Assembly: GCA_964564785.1 (NCBI GenBank)
Contig: CAZMCT010000116.1
Span: 1 to 12,652, forward strand
Source: CAZMCT01 sp964564785
GTDB lineage: Bacteria; Planctomycetota; Phycisphaerae; UBA1845; Fen-1342
Direction: 5' to 3'
Length of the DNA stretch: 12,652 nucleotides
The notes under the pieces were generated by a model, which ran no database searches, was not told where the DNA came from, and worked only from the letters and a program-made list of their open reading frames with translations. Positions within the stretch are counted from its first letter, which is position 1. Each line of letters starts with the position of its first letter. The position numbers were made by a program, and so were the translations under genes. Below, one piece after another: positions 1 through 6,281 of the stretch.

Positions 1-1
1 T

Positions 2-685
2 CGCCCCCGCCCACGCCGGCCGCGCTCCCCCTGGCTGAGCATCGACGGCAACCGCGTCAACCTCTCGCTCGGCTGGCCGGAGCTGTTGTCGGTGGCCGTC
101 GTGCTCCTCTTGTTGCTGGCGTTCAGTTTCTACCTCGGCCGCCGCAGCCTACAACCCGCCGCTCCGCCACCCGCGGACGTCGACCAACTCCTGGACATCA
201 AGCCCATGCGCGAGGAGCCGCGACTCAGCCCGCCGGCCGCACCAACGCCGGCCGCCGGCCGCCCCAGCGGCAAGGTCGCCACCCCGCTGCTCCCGGCCGA
301 GGAGTCTCGCACCGCCGCCGCGTCGCCTCCCAGCCCACAGCCACCCATTCAGTTGCCGCCGGCCGGTCCGCCCCCGGCCGCCCGCCCGGTCGAGAAGCCG
401 CCCGAAGCCGCTACGCTGGCCGCCGACGCGTTCTATGTCGTGGTCCAGCACTTCCGCGCGCGTGACCGGGCCAACGCGGAAGCGGCCCGCGACTACCTGC
501 GCTCCAAGGGGCTCAACGCCGTCGTGCAACCGGGAAACCGCGAGTTGCTCCTGATCATCACCGACCCGTTCGCGACAGAGGCCGCCGCTCAGGGCGTCGT
601 CCGCCGCGTGCGCGACCTGGGGCAGGAATACGAGAAGGCGGGCGGCGGCTACGACTTCGCCGGCGTTCGAGCGCGAAAGCTCTGA
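2..685 (+). CDS. Membrane-anchored SPOR-like domain protein, 5' end outside window
   Basis: The reading frame is open to the left edge, so the start lies outside the window; a TTG at 86 is in frame but falls inside the membrane segment and is unlikely to be the start. The 227 visible residues show a basic, Pro/Arg-rich stretch, one hydrophobic segment (about 28-45, SVAVVLLLLLAFSFYLG), a Pro/Ala-rich linker of about 95 residues, and a C-terminal domain from about 143. That domain (YVVVQHFRARDRANAEAARDYL, then LLLIITDPFATEAAAQGVVRRV) has the two-repeat pattern of SPOR domains, which in other proteins bind glycan strands of peptidoglycan lacking stem peptides. I infer a single-pass inner-membrane protein whose C-terminal domain reaches the wall. 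The stop is 6 bases before the TPR gene, which suggests cotranscription. The SPOR assignment is by pattern only; a generic alpha/beta domain is possible. Confidence 0.72.
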   Translation, partial: RPRPRRPRSPWLSIDGNRVNLSLGWPELLSVAVVLLLLLAFSFYLGRRSLQPAAPPPADVDQLLDIKPMREEPRLSPPAAPTPAAGRPSGKVATPLLPAEESRTAAASPPSPQPPIQLPPAGPPPAARPVEKPPEAATLAADAFYVVVQHFRARDRANAEAARDYLRSKGLNAVVQPGNRELLLIITDPFATEAAAQGVVRRVRDLGQEYEKAGGGYDFAGVRARKL

Positions 686-691
686 CCGAAC

Positions 692-1000
692 ATGGCCCGT
701 CTTGATCAGCTCCGAAGACTCGCCGAGTCGGCCCCGCATGACCCACTCACTCATTACGGGGTCGGCCTCGAACTCCTCGCCCTCGAGCGCTGGCAGGACG
801 CGATCACCGCGTTCGAGCAGGCCCTCCGCTGCGATGGGCAATACGTCGCCGCGTACCAGCAGAAAGCCCGCGCCGAGTTGAAACTCGGCCGACGTGACGC
901 CGCCGCCGCCACCCTGCGCCGCGGAATCGAGCTGGCCACCCGACGCGGCGACCTGCATGCCGCCGACGACATGCGCAAACTCCTGGAGCCGCTCGCGTGA
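692..1000 (+). CDS. Small TPR-repeat protein
   Basis: This 102-residue protein is almost entirely tetratricopeptide repeat. Repeat 1 covers about residues 17-50 (DPLTHYGVGLELLALERWQDA...AL) and repeat 2 about 51-84, with the usual small and aromatic residues at helix-packing positions; a final helix (about 85-102) looks like a cap. There is no signal peptide or membrane segment, so it is probably a cytoplasmic protein-protein adaptor. The partner is unknown. It starts with ATG 6 bases after the upstream stop, and its last four bases overlap the GTG of dapB, so it sits in a tight SPOR-TPR-dapB operon. No strong Shine-Dalgarno sequence precedes it, so translation may depend on the upstream gene. 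I recognise the fold but not a named family. Confidence 0.85.
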   Translation: MARLDQLRRLAESAPHDPLTHYGVGLELLALERWQDAITAFEQALRCDGQYVAAYQQKARAELKLGRRDAAAATLRRGIELATRRGDLHAADDMRKLLEPLA

Positions 1001-1791
1001 GCCCCCTCCGCCTCGCCATCGCGGGCGCCACCGGCCGCATGGGTCGGGAGCTTGTGCGCCTGGCCGCTGCCGACCCCACGCTGCGCCTCGTGGCAGCCGC
1101 GACGTCGACCGGCGACCCGCACATGGGACATGACGCCGGGCGCGTCGCCGGAATCGACGACCTGGGCGTACCGATTACGCCCGATATTCCCGCCGACTGC
1201 GACGTGCTGATCGAGTTCACGCTGCCGGCCGGCGCGACGCAGTGGGCCCGTTGGTGCGCCCAACGAACAGCGGCACTGGTGAGCGGCACCACCGGCCTGG
1301 ACGACGCCCAGCTTGCCGAGCTTCGTCGTGCCGCCGAGCGCATCCCGATCGTCCACGCCCCCAACTTGAGTCTCGGCGCCAATTTGCTGACCGGGCTGGT
1401 GCGCAACCTCGCCGCCCGCCTCGGCTCCGATTGGGACATCGAGATCATCGAAACCCACCATCGTCGCAAACTCGACGCCCCCAGCGGCACCGCCCGTGCG
1501 TTGCTCGCAGCCGCCGCGGACGGCCGCGGAATTGCCCCCGACGCAGCCGTGTTCGGCCGCCAAGGCGACGTTGGCCCCCGCCCTCCCGGCCAGATCGGCG
1601 TCCACGCCGTGCGCATGGGCGCGATCGTCGGCGAACACGAGGTGCATTTCACGAGCGAGCACGAATCGCTCACGCTGCGGCACCGCGCGTTCTCGCGCAC
1701 CGCGTTTGCGGTCGGCGCCTTGCAGGCCGCGCAGTGGATCTGCGGGCGTGCTCCCGGGCTGTACGGTATGCGTGACGTCCTGTTCACCTGA
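997..1791 (+). CDS. dapB: 4-hydroxy-tetrahydrodipicolinate reductase (DapB)
   Basis: DapB catalyses the NAD(P)H-dependent reduction of 4-hydroxy-tetrahydrodipicolinate to tetrahydrodipicolinate in the cytoplasm, on the aspartate-to-diaminopimelate/lysine route that also feeds peptidoglycan. The 264 residues match the usual family length. Visible marks are the N-terminal Rossmann motif GATGRMGRE (10-18), EFTLPAG (73-79), the SGTTGL segment (96-101), APNLSLGANLL (121-131), and the signature ETHHRRKLDAPSGTA (152-166) containing the catalytic His pair, Lys158 and the substrate-binding Ser-Gly-Thr. The GTG start overlaps the TPR gene's stop (GTGA), with a GGAG at 985-988 about 8 bases upstream, so translational coupling is likely. 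No other lysine-pathway gene is visible, but the operon continues off the left edge. Confidence 0.97.
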   Translation: MSPLRLAIAGATGRMGRELVRLAAADPTLRLVAAATSTGDPHMGHDAGRVAGIDDLGVPITPDIPADCDVLIEFTLPAGATQWARWCAQRTAALVSGTTGLDDAQLAELRRAAERIPIVHAPNLSLGANLLTGLVRNLAARLGSDWDIEIIETHHRRKLDAPSGTARALLAAAADGRGIAPDAAVFGRQGDVGPRPPGQIGVHAVRMGAIVGEHEVHFTSEHESLTLRHRAFSRTAFAVGALQAAQWICGRAPGLYGMRDVLFT

Positions 1792-1836
1792 CGGCCGGCG
1801 CACTGGGAAGCATGCGTCCGGACGGCGCAGCCCGTT

Positions 1837-1875
1837 CTCATTCCGAGAAGCAAGGCGCTGAAGAATCCGGCCGAG
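1837..1875 (+). repeat. Dispersed intergenic repeat, copy A
   Basis: TCATTCCGA (1838-1846), exactly 16 bases, then GAATCCGGCC (1863-1872). The two conserved blocks and their spacing match copies at 4173-4212 (minus) and 6171-6210, while the middle differs. It lies 46 bases after the dapB stop. Confidence 0.7.
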
Positions 1876-1926
1876 CAAAGCGGAACTACGGTCTGCTCGC
1901 GCCTGACCTCCGAGGTCGCGGTTGAC

Positions 1927-1965
1927 GGCTCATAGCTCACAGCTCACGACTTCCGTTATGAGCCG
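1927..1965 (+). promoter_or_regulatory. Three tandem heptamers with an inverted fourth copy (operator-like)
   Basis: GCTCATA (1928-1934), GCTCACA (1935-1941) and GCTCACG (1942-1948) lie head to tail. TATGAGC (1957-1963) is the exact reverse complement of the first. The outer arms CGGCTCATA (1926-1934) and TATGAGCCG (1957-1965) also form a 9-bp inverted repeat around 22 bases. The arrangement could be a protein-binding site or a hairpin. It is less GC-rich than its surroundings and lies about 235 bases ahead of the PilZ start. Function is inferred only from symmetry. Confidence 0.4.
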
Positions 1966-2010
1966 GCTTCCTATCGGGCCCGCGCCGGTGCGGTCGGCGC
2001 GGCCGAAGCC

Positions 2011-2023
2011 GCTATAAAAATTG
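2011..2023 (+). promoter_or_regulatory. AT-rich patch with a -10-like TATAAA
   Basis: TATAAA at 2013-2018 sits in the only strongly AT-rich run of this spacer and resembles a bacterial -10 element (5 of 6 to TATAAT). No TTGACA-like box is found 15-19 bases upstream. If used, transcription would begin near 2025 and give a leader of about 175 bases before the PilZ start. Confidence 0.3.
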
Positions 2024-2080
2024 CGCTTTCCGCGGCTCAGCGGCGTGAATAACGGCCGGCGCGCCCTGCTCGTCCCACCG

Positions 2081-2202
2081 TGTTTCCACGGCACAAGATT
2101 GAAACAGCGTCGTCCGCGAGCCGACTTCTTGGCTGGCAACGGTCGCAAGTGCCCGTGCTGTTCCCGGGTCCGACCGCTGCCGCCGTCCGGTAGGCAGCCG
2201 TG
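2081..2202 (+). promoter_or_regulatory. Foldable 5' leader running into the PilZ start codon
   Basis: Perfect complementary arms include CGGTCG (2140-2145) with CGACCG (2171-2176), enclosing CCCG/CGGG (2152-2155 with 2165-2168), and then GCTGCC (2176-2181) with GGCAGC (2193-2198). A longer-range pairing, CACGGC (2087-2092) with GCCGTG (2197-2202), would bury the GTG start and is mutually exclusive with the last hairpin. GGTCGCAAGTGCC and GGTAGGCAGC faintly recall conserved stretches of the c-di-GMP-I (GEMM) riboswitch, but its full consensus is not met. Chance folding is likely in DNA this GC-rich. Confidence 0.25.
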
Positions 2203-2487
2203 CTGACACGTTACTGGGACCGTCGTCGCTATATCCGCGTACCGGTGGCCGAGCCGGCCCGCTGGCGCTCCGGTCGCCACGCGGGCCATTGCGAGCTGAT
2301 CGACCTCTCGCCCGGCGGCGCGGGCCTGCGGATGTCCGCTCGCCGCGCTGTGCAGCTCGGCCCCACACTCGATCTGGAAGTCGATCTCTCCCAGGGCGAC
2401 CGCTGGCAGCTCGCGACCGGCGCCCGAGTCGTCCGCGTTACGCCCGACGACGACAACACCTGCCGCGTCGGCGTCGAGTTCGTGTGA
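2200..2487 (+). CDS. Single-domain PilZ protein, candidate c-di-GMP receptor
   Basis: This 95-residue protein is essentially one PilZ domain. It carries both nucleotide-contact motifs of the family: an N-terminal RxxxR (R9-R13 in DRRRYIRV) and D/NxSxxG (D35-L-S37-P-G-G40), followed by the expected beta-rich remainder ending RVGVEF. PilZ domains with both motifs usually bind cyclic di-GMP and pass the signal to a partner protein. An in-frame TAG at 2191-2193 forces the start to GTG 2200; TAGGCAG just before it is at best a weak ribosome-binding site. The pilus motors pilB and pilT lie downstream beyond thrC, so pilus or surface-motility control is a reasonable inference, but it could act on any c-di-GMP output such as polysaccharide synthesis. 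Confidence 0.88.
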   Translation: MLTRYWDRRRYIRVPVAEPARWRSGRHAGHCELIDLSPGGAGLRMSARRAVQLGPTLDLEVDLSQGDRWQLATGARVVRVTPDDDNTCRVGVEFV

Positions 2488-2562
2488 GGGGCGGCGCACG
2501 CAACTTGGCAGCTTTCACCGCAGTTTGCAGAGCGCCGCAATCCGCTCCGCGGTCTCGACCCG

Positions 2563-2582
2563 GAGCTTCACACTGGAAGCTC
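2563..2582 (+). terminator. Stem-loop between the PilZ gene and thrC
   Basis: GAGCTTC (2563-2569), a six-base loop, and GAAGCTC (2576-2582) form a perfect 7-bp stem about 75 bases after the PilZ stop. No T-run follows, so a classical intrinsic terminator is not supported; it could be a 3'-end structure or a chance hairpin. Confidence 0.3.
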
Positions 2583-2652
2583 GAATGCGCTGCGCGCGGG
2601 GCCGGCCCGACGCTCGCTTGCCCCCCCGCCTCGCCCCCCGTAGCCTGACGGC

Positions 2653-4032
2653 ATGGCCGATCCGATCCGCTACTACAGCACCAATCGCGGTGTCGATCCC
2701 GTTTCGCTCGCCGAGGCCCTGCTCCAGGGGCAGGCGGCCGACCGCGGGCTATTCATGCCGCAGCGTTTTCCGCAGCTCGCTCCGGCCGAACTCGCCGCGC
2801 TGCGGGGCCGTCCCTACGCCGACGTCGCCTTCGCCGTGCTGCGACCTTACGTGGCCGACATGCTCGGCGACGCGCAGTTCCGCGCCCTGTGCGCCGACGC
2901 GTACAACTACGACGTGCCCCTCGAGCACGTGACCGGGCGCCGCTACCTCATGCGGCTCGACCGTGGACCGACCGCGTCGTTCAAGGACTTCGCCGCCCGC
3001 ATGATGGCCCGCTGGATGGGCGCCCTGCTGAAGGCGCCGGCCACCGGGCATGACGGCCGCGAGTTGGTCGTGCTGACCGCCACCTCCGGCGACACCGGCA
3101 GCGCCGTCGCCCACGCCTACCACGGCGTCCCCGGTGTGCGGGTGATCGTGCTCTTCCCGCCGGCCGAGGTTTCGGACCGTCAGCGGAAACAGATGACGAC
3201 CATCGGCGGCAACATCACCACCGTCGCCGTCTACGGCCAGTTCGACGACTGCCAGGCCATGGTCAAGCAGGCCTTCGCCGACCCCGACCTCCGGCACCTC
3301 CGTCTGACCAGCGCCAACTCCATCAATCTCGGCCGGCTGCTGCCGCAAGCGGTCTACTACGTCTACGCGTGGATCAACCTCACCTCGGGCGGCGTTCCGG
3401 CCGAGCCGCTGGTCATTTCGGTTCCGTCCGGCAACTTCGGCGACATGATGGGGGCGGTCATCGCCCAGCGCATGGGCCTGCCGGTCGCGCGCCTGGTGAT
3501 CGCGACCAACGCCAACGACGAGGTGCCGGTGTTCCTGGCCACCGGCCGCTACGAGAAGATCAGCCCATCACGCGTCTGCATCTCGAACGCGATGAACGTC
3601 GGCCACCCGTCCAACCTCGCGCGGCTCGTGGACGCCTATGGCGGCTGGATGGACGAGAGCGGGCGGCTACGCGAGGCGCCGGACCTGGCGGCCATGCGCC
3701 GCGACCTGTTCGCGGTCAGCGTCTCCGACGACCGGACACGGGCAACGATTCGCGCCGCACACGAACGGTACGGGGTGCTGCTCGAACCCCACGGCGCCGT
3801 CGGCTGGGCCGGCCTCGAGCACTACTGGGAAACCCATGCGGCCGACGACCGGACGCTCGCCGTCTCGGTCGAGACCGCACATCCCGCCAAGTTCCCCGAG
3901 GAAATCCGCGCGCTGCTGGGCGTCGAGCCGCCCGTCCCGCCGTCGCTGGCCGGGCTCGACGAACGGCCGGAGCACTTCGAGCATCTGCCCGCTGACTACC
4001 GGGCCTTCCGCGCCTGGCTCGAGCGAAGCTAG
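2653..4032 (+). CDS. thrC: Threonine synthase (ThrC)
   Basis: ThrC is a PLP-dependent fold-type II enzyme that converts O-phospho-L-homoserine to L-threonine and phosphate in the cytoplasm. The 459-residue length and sequence fit the long bacterial (E. coli-like) class. The PLP-binding lysine is K111 in GPTASFKDFAARMM. ATSGDTGSA (143-151) is the glycine-rich region around the cofactor, followed by SANSINLGRLLPQ (220-232), SVPSGNFGDMMG (256-267), SNAMNVGHPSN (311-321), EPHGAVGW (378-385) and ETAHPAKFPE (407-416), all characteristic of the family. The start is ATG 2653; no clear Shine-Dalgarno sequence precedes it. It is 165 bases after the PilZ gene. With dapB nearby, the window carries two branches of the aspartate pathway, although they are not in one tight operon. 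No missing residues are apparent. Confidence 0.97.
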   Translation: MADPIRYYSTNRGVDPVSLAEALLQGQAADRGLFMPQRFPQLAPAELAALRGRPYADVAFAVLRPYVADMLGDAQFRALCADAYNYDVPLEHVTGRRYLMRLDRGPTASFKDFAARMMARWMGALLKAPATGHDGRELVVLTATSGDTGSAVAHAYHGVPGVRVIVLFPPAEVSDRQRKQMTTIGGNITTVAVYGQFDDCQAMVKQAFADPDLRHLRLTSANSINLGRLLPQAVYYVYAWINLTSGGVPAEPLVISVPSGNFGDMMGAVIAQRMGLPVARLVIATNANDEVPVFLATGRYEKISPSRVCISNAMNVGHPSNLARLVDAYGGWMDESGRLREAPDLAAMRRDLFAVSVSDDRTRATIRAAHERYGVLLEPHGAVGWAGLEHYWETHAADDRTLAVSVETAHPAKFPEEIRALLGVEPPVPPSLAGLDERPEHFEHLPADYRAFRAWLERS

Positions 4033-4051
4033 CCCCCGGCAGGCCGGGGCT
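4031..4051 (+). terminator. GC-rich hairpin overlapping the thrC stop codon
   Basis: AGCCCC (4031-4036) pairs with GGGGCT (4046-4051), and after one bulged C, GG (4038-4039) can pair with CC (4044-4045). The left arm begins in the second base of the thrC TAG. No T-run follows, so termination efficiency is uncertain. Confidence 0.4.
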
Positions 4052-4060
4052 CCCGCCGGC

Positions 4061-4087
4061 GTCATTCCCAGGAGCGCAGTGGGGGGG
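4061..4087 (+). repeat. Dispersed intergenic repeat, degenerate copy D
   Basis: GTCATTCCCA followed by GGAGCGCAGTG matches the 5' block of the repeat family with one change, but the 3' GAATCCGGCC block is not recognisable. It lies 28 bases after the thrC stop and is inverted relative to copy B. Confidence 0.45.
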
Positions 4088-4172
4088 ATGTGCCGCGCCG
4101 GCAGCACGGCCGCGGAGCTGTTCGGCGCCTGCGACCGCTACCGCGGCAAGCGGCCGCCCCTTTCTCGACCCT

Positions 4173-4212
4173 CCGGGGCCGGATTCGTCCGCGCTAAACG
4201 GGTCGGAATGAC
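4173..4212 (-). repeat. Dispersed intergenic repeat, copy B (minus orientation)
   Basis: Read on the minus strand: GTCATTCCGA (4212-4203), 16 bases, GAATCCGGCC (4186-4177), then CCGG. Block spacing is identical to copies A and C. Confidence 0.7.
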
Positions 4213-4363
4213 AGGAACGGCGTGCTTGAATCGGGCCCCTCCATTTCCGGTCGGCGTGGCCGTGCCGCCCCGTTCCCTTGCTTTTCGGCCGCAGGCGGCC
4301 ACAATAAGAGTAGGTTGGCGAAGCTGGCCCGCGGGCCGCCCGGCCGCGGTGTGTCCGCACGGG

Positions 4364-4406
4364 GGGCTCCGCGAGCGGCCGCGGCCCGCCGCGGGTCCGG
4401 GAGCCC
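4364..4406 (+). promoter_or_regulatory. Possible stem-loop immediately ahead of the pilB ribosome-binding site
   Basis: GGGCTCC (4364-4370) is perfectly complementary to GGAGCCC (4400-4406), enclosing two CCGCGG palindromes that can pair with each other. It ends 2 bases before the AGGGAG ribosome-binding site. It might influence pilB translation, but base composition alone makes such stems common here. Confidence 0.25.
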
Positions 4407-4408
4407 AC

Positions 4409-4414
4409 AGGGAG
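4409..4414 (+). promoter_or_regulatory. Shine-Dalgarno sequence of pilB
   Basis: AGGGAG lies 5 bases before ATG 4420. It decides the start in favour of 4420 over the in-frame GTG at 4222. Confidence 0.7.
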
Positions 4415-4419
4415 CGCGG

Positions 4420-6147
4420 ATGGCGAGACGGCGCAAGAAGCTGGGTGAGATCCTCGTCGGCTGGAACATCATCTCCCCAGAAGCGCTGCGCGAAGCGATC
4501 GCCTACGCCTCGCAGCACGGCAAACGCGTCGGCGAAGCCCTCGTCGAGCTCGAACTGGCCAGCGAGGACGATGTCACCAAGGCCCTCGCCGCCCAGTTCG
4601 ACCTCGAATACGTCGACCTCGACAAGAACGTCCAGGTCCCGGCCGCACTCGACCTCGTCCCCGAGAAGATCATCAAGGAGGAGAAGGTCCTGCCGATGCG
4701 GCGGGACGGCAACCGCCTGAAGATCATCATCTCCGACCCGCTCGATCTCGAGCTCCAGGACAAGCTCCGTTTCCTGCTCAATCTCGAGCTCGACTGCGCC
4801 CTCGCGCCCCGCAGCAAGATTCAGCGCTTCATCGACACCTTCCTCGACAAGGTCGATTCCAGCATGGACGAGGCCATCGAGGAGATCGACCGCGACAGCG
4901 ACTTGCACGCCAAGGAGGCCGAGGACTACAAGAAGGCCCTGGCCGCAGCCGGCGACCAGGACGCCCCGGTCATCAAGCTCATCAACCTGCTGATCGACGA
5001 GGCGGTGCGCATGCGGGCCTCCGACATTCACGTCGAGCCCATGGCCGACCGCGTGCGGGTGCGCTACCGCATCGACGGCGTTTGCATCCAGCGCGACAAC
5101 ATCCCCAAGAGCATGCAGGGCCCCGTCATCGCGCGGCTCAAGATCCTCGCGGGCATCGACATCGCCGAGAAGCGTCTGCCGCAGGACGGCCGTATCAAGA
5201 AAAAGGTCGGCAACTCGCAGATCGATTTTCGCGTCAGTTCGCTGCCGGCCTATCACGGCGAGAGCGTCGTGCTGCGAATCCTGCGGCCGGACTCGGTCAA
5301 GGTCGGCATCACCGGCCTGGGCTTCGAGGAGGACGACTACGCCCGCTTCCAGCGGATCATCCGCCAGCCCAACGGCATCTTCCTGGTCACGGGGCCGACC
5401 GGCTCCGGCAAAACCACCACGCTCTACGCCGCGCTCCAGGAGCTCAACCGCCCCGACCGCAAGATCATCACCGCCGAGGACCCCGTCGAGTACAACTTCA
5501 CCGGCATGAACCAGTGCCAGGTGAAGGAGGAGATCGGCCTCACGTTCGCGCGCATCCTGCGGGCCATGCTCCGCCAGGCGCCCAACATCATCCTCGTGGG
5601 TGAGATCCGCGACCGCGAGGTGGGCGAAGTCGCGGTCCAGGCCGCCCTCACCGGCCACCTGGTCTTCAGCACGCTGCACACCAACGACGCGCCCAGCGCC
5701 ATCACGCGCCTGATCGACATGGGCATCAAGCCCTTCCTGGTGGCCAGCTCGATCCAGGCCATCATGGCCCAGCGCCTCATCCGCGTGATCTGCAACGAAT
5801 GCAAGATGATCGATCCCGCGCCCGACCGTTTCATCCTCAAGGTGCTGGGCCTCACCGATCAGGAGCTGGCCGGCCGGCACGTGTACCGCGGGGCCGGCTG
5901 CAACCGCTGTGGGAACATCGGCTTCCGCGGCCGGCAGGGTATCTTCGAGATGGTCGAGATGAACAACGAGCTCCGCGAGCTCGCGTTCAACCGTGCCCCC
6001 ACGAACGAGATCCGCCGCGCCGCCCGTGCCAGCGGCATGCGCACGCTGCTGGAGGACGGCAAGCTGAAAATCATGCGCGGCGTGACCACGCCCGAAGAGG
6101 TCGCCCGCATCGCCCAGGTCGAGGGCATCATCAGCGAGGAGCAGTAA
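4420..6147 (+). CDS. pilB: Type IV pilus extension ATPase (PilB/GspE family)
   Basis: PilB is the cytoplasmic hexameric ATPase that powers pilin polymerisation at the inner membrane. Its 575 residues match the family. The N-terminus has two tandem MshEN-type repeats (KLGEIL from 7; RVGEAL from 36, ending ALAAQ 55-59), then an extended linker and the motor: GPTGSGKT Walker A (325-332), Asp box ITAEDPVEY (350-358), Walker B ILVGEIRDRE (391-400), His box LTGHLVFSTLHTND (410-423), and a zinc tetracysteine (C458, C461, C494, C497) typical of extension motors and absent from PilT. The start at ATG 4420 is supported by AGGGAG 5 bases upstream. pilT follows after 134 bases, favouring a pilus role over type II secretion, although GspE cannot be excluded by sequence alone. 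The MshEN repeats suggest possible c-di-GMP control. Confidence 0.94.
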   Translation: MARRRKKLGEILVGWNIISPEALREAIAYASQHGKRVGEALVELELASEDDVTKALAAQFDLEYVDLDKNVQVPAALDLVPEKIIKEEKVLPMRRDGNRLKIIISDPLDLELQDKLRFLLNLELDCALAPRSKIQRFIDTFLDKVDSSMDEAIEEIDRDSDLHAKEAEDYKKALAAAGDQDAPVIKLINLLIDEAVRMRASDIHVEPMADRVRVRYRIDGVCIQRDNIPKSMQGPVIARLKILAGIDIAEKRLPQDGRIKKKVGNSQIDFRVSSLPAYHGESVVLRILRPDSVKVGITGLGFEEDDYARFQRIIRQPNGIFLVTGPTGSGKTTTLYAALQELNRPDRKIITAEDPVEYNFTGMNQCQVKEEIGLTFARILRAMLRQAPNIILVGEIRDREVGEVAVQAALTGHLVFSTLHTNDAPSAITRLIDMGIKPFLVASSIQAIMAQRLIRVICNECKMIDPAPDRFILKVLGLTDQELAGRHVYRGAGCNRCGNIGFRGRQGIFEMVEMNNELRELAFNRAPTNEIRRAARASGMRTLLEDGKLKIMRGVTTPEEVARIAQVEGIISEEQ

Positions 6148-6170
6148 GCGGCGGAATGTCGTCAGAGACT

Positions 6171-6210
6171 GTCATTCCGAGGCGCGAAGCGACGAGGAAG
6201 CCGGCCCCGA
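6171..6210 (+). repeat. Dispersed intergenic repeat, copy C
   Basis: GTCATTCCGA (6171-6180), 16 bases, GAAGCCGGCC (6197-6206, one change from copies A and B), then CCGA. It lies 23 bases after the pilB stop in the pilB-pilT spacer. Confidence 0.7.
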
Positions 6211-6281
6211 ACACGATCCGGCCGGACCCTCGGTGAGAGGCTATTCTGGAAGCGAGTCACTAATATCGGAAGCACGCCACC

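Larger units (their letters stand above)
1792..2199. other. 408-base intergenic region with repeats and regulatory-looking DNA
   Basis: I see no convincing gene between dapB and the PilZ gene; short open frames here lack start context and family resemblance. In order it holds a copy of the dispersed intergenic repeat (1837-1875), a 13-base palindrome GACCTCcGAGGTC (1905-1917), three tandem heptamers plus one inverted copy (1927-1965), an unusually AT-rich patch GCTATAAAAATTG (2011-2023), and a segment able to form several stem-loops running into the PilZ start codon (2081-2202). The order suggests a promoter and a leader of roughly 175 bases for the PilZ gene, but no clear -35 box is present. 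Confidence 0.6.
4033..4419. other. 387-base intergenic region between thrC and pilB
   Basis: I find no supportable gene here. It holds the thrC 3' hairpin, a degenerate dispersed repeat at 4061-4087, a full copy in the opposite orientation at 4173-4212, and a very GC-rich palindromic block (about 4325-4406) with several CCGCGG sites just before the pilB ribosome-binding site. An AT-richer stretch, ACAATAAGAGTAGG (4301-4314), preceded by TTGCTT (4278-4283), could include a weak promoter, but the -10 match is poor. An in-frame GTG at 4222 would extend pilB by 66 residues of low-complexity sequence and is not preferred. Confidence 0.55.

Noticed and set aside
754..1940. Long overlapping minus-strand open frames across the TPR gene and dapB
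   Set aside because: Composition-driven shadows; no family motif, and they oppose two well-supported genes.
2097..2105. GATTGAAAC, resembling the 3' end of some CRISPR repeats
   Set aside because: It occurs once, without a repeated unit, spacers or cas genes.
2021..2206. 61-codon TTG-start open frame ahead of the PilZ gene
   Set aside because: No ribosome-binding site, no conserved pattern, and it overlaps the likely leader of the PilZ gene.
2505..2533. TTGGCA as a -35 box for thrC
   Set aside because: No -10-like hexamer is found 15-19 bases downstream.
4222..4419. GTG 4222 as the pilB start
   Set aside because: It would add 66 low-complexity residues not seen in PilB/GspE; ATG 4420 has a good ribosome-binding site and begins at the conserved N-terminal repeat.
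4138..5880. 580-codon open frame antisense to pilB
   Set aside because: It is the mirror of a real gene in GC-rich DNA; the product is Asp/Val/Leu-rich with no recognisable domain, while the plus-strand frame has all PilB motifs.
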